DNA of 12,238 bases from JACMRI01 sp043778625 (GTDB lineage Bacteria; Bacteroidota; Bacteroidia; UBA4408). Shown in pieces: positions 7,423 through 12,238 of the stretch. Within the stretch, counting starts at the first letter, position 1; every line of letters starts with the position of its first letter. The position numbers were made by a program, and so were the translations under genes. The stretch is taken from contig JAYWFU010000140.1 in NCBI GenBank assembly GCA_043778625.1, positions 1 to 12,238 of the forward strand. Direction: 5' to 3'. The notes beneath the pieces were generated by a model, which was not told the DNA's origin, made no database searches, and worked only from the letters and a program-made list of their open reading frames with translations.

Positions 7423-8304
7423 ATGAAAAATAGTGTTGTTGCTTTATGTTGTATATGCCTGCTAACCCTTGCCAATAAAGCAACAGCAGGCATGTCTAAA
7501 AACGTAATAGACAGCCTAAACCATTACGGGCAACTAATTACCAACGCTGATAACGATAGCGATAGGGTGCATGCCAACGCCAATTTTTACAAATTATTAC
7601 AACTAACATTACAACAACAACAACAACAATTAAACACTCCGTTAAAAGATAGTGTAGCCATACTATCTCAACTATTAAGTACCGATGGCAAGTTAGCCGT
7701 ATACACATGGGCAGTACCGTTTACTGACGATACCTACCGTTATTATGGTTTTGTACATGTAGTTGAAAAAAAGAAAATGGCAGTACATAAGTTAAGCGAT
7801 AAGTCTGACGAAATTACAAGTATCGAAAACGCACAACTCAATAATTTACGGTGGTGGGGTTGTGTATATTATAAAATGGTGGAGAAACAAAGCAAGGGAG
7901 TTACCTATTATACCCTACTGGGTTGGGACGGCAACGACGGCACAAGCAACAAAAAAGTAATAGAACCCATGAGCATTGGTAGCAACGGATTATTAAAATT
8001 TGGAGCATCAATTTTTTATTACCCCAAAGATAAACTTACCAAACGCCGCGTAGTGTTTGAGTATAACGACCAAGCCGTGATGACCCTTCGTTACGAGCCG
8101 CTCCGTAATCAAATAGTGTTTGACGGGCTGTCGCCGTCCGAAGAGCGTTTTAAGGGCAATTACGCCTTTTATGGCCCCGACATGAGCTTTGATGCTTTTG
8201 AATTTAAAAATGGCAAGTGGCAATACACGCCACAAATTGATATACTTAAAGATGATCGTTTTTACGACCCTAACAACAACAAACCGCTTCCCCGAAGCAA
8301 GTAA
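7423..8304 (+). CDS. Exported protein of unknown function downstream of recN
   Basis: I do not recognise a characterised family. The 293 residues begin with a signal peptide (MKNSVVALCC, hydrophobic core, ending KATA-GMS, cleavage after about residue 22). The N-terminal helical part contains six consecutive glutamines (64-69), encoded by six perfect CAA codons at 7612-7629, a slippage-prone tract. From about residue 90 the protein becomes beta-rich with many aromatics, including VYTWAVPF (93-100), RWWGCVYYKM (143-152), YYTLLGWDGND (162-172) and MSFDAFEFKNGKW (254-266). The length and pattern suggest one globular periplasmic domain. Its ATG lies 6 nt behind the recN stop, so the two are likely cotranscribed, although an exported protein has no obvious link to DNA repair. 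From memory, similar hypothetical proteins sit near recN in other Bacteroidota. The gene converges on rlmH. Confidence 0.7.
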   Translation: MKNSVVALCCICLLTLANKATAGMSKNVIDSLNHYGQLITNADNDSDRVHANANFYKLLQLTLQQQQQQLNTPLKDSVAILSQLLSTDGKLAVYTWAVPFTDDTYRYYGFVHVVEKKKMAVHKLSDKSDEITSIENAQLNNLRWWGCVYYKMVEKQSKGVTYYTLLGWDGNDGTSNKKVIEPMSIGSNGLLKFGASIFYYPKDKLTKRRVVFEYNDQAVMTLRYEPLRNQIVFDGLSPSEERFKGNYAFYGPDMSFDAFEFKNGKWQYTPQIDILKDDRFYDPNNNKPLPRSK

Positions 8305-8327
8305 TTTAGATAGTTATTTAGAACGGA

Positions 8328-8397
8328 ATCTAAAATCTAAAATCTAATTTCTAACGTCTAATTTTTAACATCTATTGTCTAGTATCTAATTGCTATT
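8328..8397. repeat. Ten-unit 7-bp tandem repeat at a convergent gene junction
   Basis: Ten units in strict 7-nt register run from 8328. The first three read ATCTAAA, ATCTAAA, ATCTAAT. Later ones are diverged (TTCTAAC, GTCTAAT, TTTTAAC, ATCTATT, GTCTAGT, ATCTAAT, TGCTATT) but most keep a TCTA core. The array fills most of the gap between the convergent genes ending at 8304 and 8393. The rlmH stop codon (8393-8395) falls in the last unit. No hairpin terminator was found in this gap. Confidence 0.85.
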
Positions 8398-8869
8398 GAT
8401 GATGATATTTTTCGCCCTTAATAATAGTAAATGCTCGGTACACTTGCTCTACCAAAAATAATCGTACCATTTGATGCGAAAACGTAAGTTTAGATAAGCT
8501 AATAAGCCCGTTGGCTCTAGTGTACACGGTTTCGTCAAAACCAAAAGCACCACCAATAACCACCGTTATTTTTTTTACTCCTGCATTAATTTGTTTGTTA
8601 AAATAATTGGCTAACTCTACACTAGTGTATTGCGTGCCACGTTCGTCCAGCAATAATAGCGTATCGTTAGTATTAATGTGTTTAAGTAATAGTATTGCCT
8701 CTTGTTTTTTAACCTGCTCGTGCGTGAGGCTACTTGCATTTTTAACATCGGCTATGGTTATGGTTTCTAGCACGCAGTAATGCTTTAGCCGTTTTTCAAA
8801 CTCGGCAATACCCTCCTGCACAAAGGGTTGAAACGTTTTACCTATTTGTAATAATTTTATGTGTATCAA
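8393..8869 (-). CDS. rlmH: 23S rRNA (pseudouridine-1915-N3) methyltransferase RlmH
   Basis: RlmH is a small SPOUT-class enzyme that uses S-adenosylmethionine to methylate pseudouridine 1915 in helix 69 of 23S rRNA, acting on assembled 70S ribosomes as a dimer. The 158 residues match the family length. Landmarks are IKLLQIGKTF at the start, LLDERG (73-78), the knot loop IGGAFGF (105-111), the segment SLSKLTFSHQMVRLFLVEQVYRAF (given here only as 124-147 with key residues S130, H132, Q133 and R136), and the C-terminal YHH (155-157) needed for substrate handling. The start codon is TTG at 8869. Reading upstream in frame shows no ATG before a TAA at 8924-8926, and the family N-terminus begins right at this TTG. 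The gene is divergent from the DUF4783 gene, with a perfect palindrome between them. Confidence 0.93.
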   Translation of the reverse strand: MIHIKLLQIGKTFQPFVQEGIAEFEKRLKHYCVLETITIADVKNASSLTHEQVKKQEAILLLKHINTNDTLLLLDERGTQYTSVELANYFNKQINAGVKKITVVIGGAFGFDETVYTRANGLISLSKLTFSHQMVRLFLVEQVYRAFTIIKGEKYHHQ

Positions 8870-8891
8870 TGCTAGTGTTATTGGCTTAATT

Positions 8892-8908
8892 ATTGTTAAT
8901 TTAACAAT
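8892..8908. promoter_or_regulatory. Perfect palindrome between divergent rlmH and DUF4783 genes
   Basis: ATTGTTAA and TTAACAAT form perfect 8-bp arms around a single T. The site lies 23 bp from the rlmH start (8869) and 33 bp from the DUF4783 ATG (8941). Each strand therefore carries the same TTG-containing half-site upstream of a gene, suiting either a shared operator or paired -33-like elements. No clear TAnnTTTG element follows on either side, so the promoter reading is uncertain. Confidence 0.4.
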
Positions 8909-8940
8909 GCAAAAATAATCTAATTAAACACGCATCTAAA

Positions 8941-9324
8941 ATGAAAACGATAAAAAATATAATTCTTGGTTTATGTGTAATTACAGCATTTGCGTTTACA
9001 GCATTAGGTAATACTGACGAATTGGTAACAGGCTTTAAAACGGGCGATGCAGCACTAATAGCTAAGCAAATTAATAGTACTATAAGCCTAAGTATTAACG
9101 CCAGCAACACCATGTATAGCAAGGCACAAGCCGAATTAGTGTTAAAAGATTTTTTTGAAAAAAACACCGTAAAAGCATTTGCTATACTGCATCAGGGCGA
9201 AAGTAAAGATGGTGCCCAATACCTAATGGGTACACTTACCACTGCTAACGGTACACACAGAGTATATGCTTATTTTAAAAAGAACGCCGACCAAACTACG
9301 TTAAAAGAACTGCGTATTGAGTAG
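8941..9324 (+). CDS. Exported DUF4783 protein, NTF2/SnoaL-like fold predicted
   Basis: This 127-residue protein carries a signal peptide (MKTIKNIILG, hydrophobic core, cleavage after about residue 23 in ALG-NTD). The mature domain begins with an amphipathic helix (DELVTGFKTGDAALIAKQI), followed by a strand, the motif MYSKAQAELVLKDFFEKN, and three strands with FAILHQGESKDGAQYLMGTL, HRVYAYFKK and a final LKELRIE. This order matches DUF4783, a small Bacteroidota family resembling NTF2-like cone-shaped domains. Its function is not known. I recall DUF4783 genes lying near rlmH in other Bacteroidota, which fits the divergent arrangement here. A 20-bp hairpin 23 nt after the stop codon probably ends the transcript. 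Confidence 0.8.
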   Translation: MKTIKNIILGLCVITAFAFTALGNTDELVTGFKTGDAALIAKQINSTISLSINASNTMYSKAQAELVLKDFFEKNTVKAFAILHQGESKDGAQYLMGTLTTANGTHRVYAYFKKNADQTTLKELRIE

Positions 9325-9347
9325 TACTATTTAGCATCACACAACAG

Positions 9348-9393
9348 TTAACAAAGCCTATATGCAAAAAAAATTGCGTGTAGGTTTTGTTAA
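9348..9393 (+). terminator. 20-bp hairpin after the DUF4783 gene, probable terminator
   Basis: Arms at 9348-9367 and 9374-9393 pair along all 20 positions, with three G-U pairs in the RNA, around a six-A loop. The site lies 23 nt after the stop at 9324 and 50 nt before the gltX -7 element, so it belongs to the upstream transcript. The right arm is U-rich (GGTTTTGTTAA), but no long T-tract follows, so termination efficiency is uncertain. Confidence 0.6.
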
Positions 9394-9417
9394 TTATAGC
9401 TTATTGGTACAAATTAA

Positions 9418-9450
9418 TTTACCACACAATTGCAACTGTGCTTATATTTG
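9418..9450 (+). promoter_or_regulatory. Bacteroidota-type promoter for gltX-folB
   Basis: TATATTTG at 9443-9450 matches the Bacteroidota -7 consensus TAnnTTTG at every fixed position. A TTTA at 9418-9421, 21 nt upstream, is a 3-of-4 match to the -33 TTTG element. Transcription would begin a few bases after 9450 and leave a short leader before the gltX ATG at 9474. Confidence 0.55.
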
Positions 9451-9473
9451 CACAAAACACACACTGTAATATT

Positions 9474-11012
9474 ATGGAAAAAAAAGTTAGACTTCGTTAT
9501 GCACCAAGCCCCACAGGGCCACAGCACATGGGCGGTATTCGCACGGCATTGTTCAGTTATTTATATGCTAAACGCCACGGAGGTAATTTTATTTTGCGTA
9601 GCGAAGATACCGACCAAACTCGCTTTGTGCCAGGCGCCGAAGAATATATTATTGAGAGCTTAAACTGGTGTGGTATTAAGGTGGACGAAGGCGTAGTAGC
9701 TGGAGGCCCTTATGCACCTTACCGCCAAAGCGAACGCAAGGAACTTGGTATTTATAAAAAATATGCTGACAAATTGATAGCCAGTGGTCATGCCTATTAT
9801 GCGTTTGACACTCCGCAAGAACTGGACGAAATGCGTGCGCGCCTTGAAGCCGCCAAAGTAGTAGCTCCACAGTATAACTCCACGGTGCGTACTTCAATGA
9901 AAAATTCATTAACTCTATCAGAAGATGAAGTAAATGCTAAACTTGCCGCTAACGAACCGTATGTAGTGCGCCTAAAAGTCCCTCGCAACGAAGAAATTCG
10001 TTTTAATGATATTATACGTGGCTGGGTAGTAGTTAATTCATCAACCATTGATGATAAAGTATTACTAAAAAGTGATGGTATGCCCACTTACCATTTAGCA
10101 CATATTGTGGACGATATTGAAATGAAAATAACGCACGCCGTACGTGGCGAAGAATGGTTGCCTAGCGCACCTGCACACATACTGGTGTACCGTTATTTAG
10201 GGTTAGAAGCCGAAATGCCACTATATGCACACTTACCATTATTACTAAGCCCCGATGGCAAAGGAAAATTAAGTAAGCGCGATGGCGACCGCTTAGGATT
10301 CCCTACATTCCCATTAAACTGGACAGACCCCAAAACAGGCGAAACATCTAAAGGATACCGTGAGCAAGGCTACTTTGCAGGAGCATTCGTAAATATGTTG
10401 GCGCTTATGGGTTGGAATCCTGGTGATAATACCGAGATAATGACGCTACAAGAATTAACAGCTAAATTTAGTTTTGAAAAAGTTAGTAAATCAGGCGCAA
10501 AGTTTGATCCTAAAAAAGCCGAATGGTTTAATCAGCAATACCTGCGTATGCAAACCAACGAAGATTTAGCCGTGTTGTTTGAAAAACAATTGCTCGAAAA
10601 TAACATTAACGCTCCGCACGTCTTTGTAGTAGCGGTGTGTGGGCTAATTAAAGAAAAAGTAAATTTTCCGCAGGAGTTTTGGAGCATAGCTAATTACTTT
10701 TTTGTGGCACCTACTACATATGACGAAGCCGTAGTTGCCAAACGCTGGAATGCCACCACCAAAGCCTATTTGGAGGCATTAGCTACAGCATACCAAACTT
10801 TAACTCCGTTTGATGCTACATCAACCGAACATACATTTAAAGCCGTAGCCGAAGCGCAAGCCTTAAAAACAGGCGACGTAATGCAAATGCTACGTGTAGC
10901 CACCACAGGCGTGGGAGGAGGGCCATCATTGTTTGAAACCTTTGCATTATTAGGTAAAGACGAAGTACTTAAACGCTTAGCTACCGCCTGCACAAATATA
11001 CCCCTTGCATAA
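9474..11012 (+). CDS. gltX: Glutamyl-tRNA synthetase
   Basis: GluRS charges tRNA-Glu with glutamate using ATP, in the cytoplasm. The protein is 512 residues, normal for the class I non-discriminating or bacterial-type enzyme. The ATG at 9474 (MEKKVRLRYAPSPTG) matches the family N-terminus and lies 24 nt after a promoter. The frame is open further upstream to 9387, but that part is non-homologous leader. The Rossmann catalytic domain contains APSPTGPQHMGG (10-21), where HMGG (18-21) is the HIGH motif, then SEDTDQTR (43-50), RGEEWLPS (224-231) and KLSKR (265-269) as the KMSKS motif. After that come FVNMLALMGWNPG (305-317) and a helical anticodon-binding domain. The glutamine just before the HIGH histidine is unusual, as leucine or phenylalanine is common there. 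folB follows after 6 nt. Confidence 0.95.
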   Translation: MEKKVRLRYAPSPTGPQHMGGIRTALFSYLYAKRHGGNFILRSEDTDQTRFVPGAEEYIIESLNWCGIKVDEGVVAGGPYAPYRQSERKELGIYKKYADKLIASGHAYYAFDTPQELDEMRARLEAAKVVAPQYNSTVRTSMKNSLTLSEDEVNAKLAANEPYVVRLKVPRNEEIRFNDIIRGWVVVNSSTIDDKVLLKSDGMPTYHLAHIVDDIEMKITHAVRGEEWLPSAPAHILVYRYLGLEAEMPLYAHLPLLLSPDGKGKLSKRDGDRLGFPTFPLNWTDPKTGETSKGYREQGYFAGAFVNMLALMGWNPGDNTEIMTLQELTAKFSFEKVSKSGAKFDPKKAEWFNQQYLRMQTNEDLAVLFEKQLLENNINAPHVFVVAVCGLIKEKVNFPQEFWSIANYFFVAPTTYDEAVVAKRWNATTKAYLEALATAYQTLTPFDATSTEHTFKAVAEAQALKTGDVMQMLRVATTGVGGGPSLFETFALLGKDEVLKRLATACTNIPLA

Positions 11013-11018
11013 TTTTAG

Positions 11019-11369
11019 ATGAGTAGCATACACATACAAGGTATGCGCTTTAGGGCGTATCATGGGTGCATAGCCGAGGAACAATTATCGGGTACTGACT
11101 TTGAGGTGTCAGTACATGCACAGTTGGCTATGCGCACCTCTGCCACTACTGATAATTTAGTAGATGCCTTAGATTATTGTGCCGTATACGAAATTGTAAA
11201 ACACGAAATAAATATACCCAGCCAACTTATTGAACACGTAGCAGGTCGCATTTATAACCGTATGAAAATCTTTAATTGTATTAGCCATTGTACAGTTGAA
11301 ATTAGCAAACTTAATCCGCCTGTAAATGGCTACATTGCTAAAGCTACGATAAAGTATGATGGGGAGTAA
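11019..11369 (+). CDS. folB: Dihydroneopterin aldolase FolB
   Basis: FolB cleaves 7,8-dihydroneopterin to 6-hydroxymethyl-7,8-dihydropterin and glycolaldehyde in folate synthesis. The 116 residues fit the family (about 115-125), which folds as a tunnelling-fold octamer. Recognisable elements are the first strand and loop GMRFRAYHGCIAEEQ (8-22) with the conserved glutamate near 20-21, the ALDYCAVYEIV helix (50-60) with the conserved Tyr53, LIEHVAGRIYNRM (70-82) with the pterin-binding Glu72, and VEISKLNPPVNG (93-104) with the catalytic Lys97. It begins 6 nt after the gltX stop, so it is probably cotranscribed from the promoter before gltX. A strong hairpin 35 nt after its stop ends the transcript. 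Confidence 0.92.
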   Translation: MSSIHIQGMRFRAYHGCIAEEQLSGTDFEVSVHAQLAMRTSATTDNLVDALDYCAVYEIVKHEINIPSQLIEHVAGRIYNRMKIFNCISHCTVEISKLNPPVNGYIAKATIKYDGE

Positions 11370-11404
11370 GGTTACTATATCAGTTTATTAAAACTAGATG
11401 ATTT

Positions 11405-11463
11405 AAAATAAAAATGATGTCCACTATAAGTATAATACTTATAGCGGACATCATTTTTATTTT
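11405..11463. terminator. Bidirectional intrinsic terminator between folB and the T9SS type B gene
   Basis: Arms 11405-11433 and 11435-11463 are inverted repeats over 29 bp with one mismatch (A11423 against C11445). The real loop is about five nucleotides because the arms meet around A11434. A-rich outer left flank and T-rich outer right flank give a T-tract on both strands. The site serves folB (ends 11369) and the convergent gene (ends 11478). Confidence 0.88.
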
Positions 11464-11477
11464 GAGTATAAACTTTT

Positions 11478-12238
11478 TTATTTCAACAACGTAACCGTTC
11501 CTACAAGGCCTTTGTGCTTGGTGTTAAACACATCGGTATAGCTTAGCTTCCAGTTGTATACCTCTTGTTGGCTCATTATCCCTTGGCGTAGGTCGGTGCC
11601 GTCCCAACCCTTACTGGTGGGGCTTGTTATGCGGGCTACTACTTCGCCCCAGCGGTCAAATATCACTAAATCTAACTCCTTAATGTTAATGCCCTTTACC
11701 ATAAAATAATCGTTGATGTTATCGCCGTTAGGGGTAAACGCATTGGGTACATATATCGTGTATATAGGGTTTACACGCACTGGCTTGCTTATGCTATCGG
11801 CACAGCCTTTGTTGGTTTGTACTAATTGTTTAATAATGTAAGTACCACTATCTTTATACTGGTACACATATTCCGCAATAGGTTGCAATGGCGTTGGGTT
11901 AATGTCTTGTTTTACTTCGCCATTATTATAATTCCAAGTAATGGTATAGGCTAAGTGCGATTCGTCTTTAATTTTTAATTCAGGGTTTAGCATATCTACC
12001 GTGCTTGGGCTTACCTTGAAATTAGCCACTGGCAACGGATACACCGCTATGCTGTCTCGCATTATTAATGTGTCTTTACAACCTGTGGTGGTGGTAATAA
12101 TTAGTTGCGAGGTGTGTAGTTGTGTGGTGTCAGTAGGGTTAGTATAGCAATGTTTGGCGTTGGTGGTAGTAGCTTTATTATCGCTGCTTCTGCTTACATT
12201 ATAATCTCCAAAATTCCAATTATAGGTGGCAATTGTTT
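11478..12238 (-). CDS. T9SS type B secreted protein with PKD domains (5' end outside the window)
   Basis: This is the C-terminal part of a large secreted adhesin-like protein, with 252 residues visible. The frame stays open from the stop at 11478 to the window edge, so the ATG at 12062 is internal and the start lies beyond 12238. The visible part begins inside a PKD-like domain (TYNWNFGDYN ... TTTTGCKDTLIM), followed by a second PKD-like domain from about 12020 (VANFKVSPS ... ITWNYNNGE ... SGTYIIKQLVQTNKGCADSI). The last ~95 residues are the gliding-motility-associated type B sorting domain: YVPNAFTPNGDNINDYF, LDLVIFDRWGEVV, KGWDGTD, YNWKLSYTD and a GTVTLLK ending. This domain directs export through the type IX system, without the A-type tail seen in the gene at 1013-2659. 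Function is unknown beyond probable surface or extracellular adhesion. It converges on folB. Confidence 0.92.
   Translation of the reverse strand, partial: TIATYNWNFGDYNVSRSSDNKATTTNAKHCYTNPTDTTQLHTSQLIITTTTGCKDTLIMRDSIAVYPLPVANFKVSPSTVDMLNPELKIKDESHLAYTITWNYNNGEVKQDINPTPLQPIAEYVYQYKDSGTYIIKQLVQTNKGCADSISKPVRVNPIYTIYVPNAFTPNGDNINDYFMVKGINIKELDLVIFDRWGEVVARITSPTSKGWDGTDLRQGIMSQQEVYNWKLSYTDVFNTKHKGLVGTVTLLK

Noticed and set aside
8328..8397. CRISPR array
   Set aside because: The units are 7 bp and contiguous without spacers, and no cas genes are nearby.
9387..9473. N-terminal extension of GluRS by 29 residues
   Set aside because: It begins at a TTG, spans the promoter element at 9443-9450, and precedes the conserved family start at 9474.
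11478..12062. Complete 194-residue gene starting at the ATG at 12062
   Set aside because: The frame continues upstream to the window edge and encodes the rest of a PKD-like domain, so this methionine is internal.

Overview
The window comes from a member of the phylum Bacteroidota. Four things support this: a type IX secretion (T9SS) type A sorting tail on one protein; a T9SS type B (gliding-motility-associated, CHU_C-like) C-terminus after PKD domains on another; several Bacteroidota-typical families (DUF2490, DUF4783, the VTC/DUF4956 pair); and a TAnnTTTG promoter element before gltX. The DNA is AT-rich. No tRNA, rRNA, insertion sequence, prophage or CRISPR array was seen.

Layout. 1-944 holds a decayed DUF2490 gene on the minus strand and an AT-rich stretch with no recognisable gene. 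1013-5676 is a tight run of six plus-strand genes: a large T9SS-secreted repeat protein, a small lipoprotein, an intact DUF2490 protein, a small exported repeat protein, a VTC-domain polyphosphate polymerase and the multi-pass membrane protein DUF4956. Gaps are 7 to 22 nt and the last pair overlaps by 4 nt, so one transcript is likely. 5761-8304 holds recN and an exported protein of unknown function 6 nt behind it. 8305-8392 is a convergent junction filled with a 7-bp tandem repeat. 8393-8869 is rlmH on the minus strand, divergent from a DUF4783 gene at 8941-9324 with a perfect palindrome between them. 9474-11369 is gltX followed by folB. A long, nearly perfect hairpin separates folB from a convergent T9SS type B protein that runs off the right edge.

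Most of the window is housekeeping: DNA repair (recN), ribosome modification (rlmH), tRNA charging (gltX) and folate synthesis (folB). The most distinctive part is 1013-5676, where a predicted polyphosphate polymerase and its membrane partner sit behind four exported proteins, including an eight-repeat T9SS cargo and an envelope DUF2490 protein. This may be an envelope-linked polyphosphate module. That reading rests on gene order and recognised families only.
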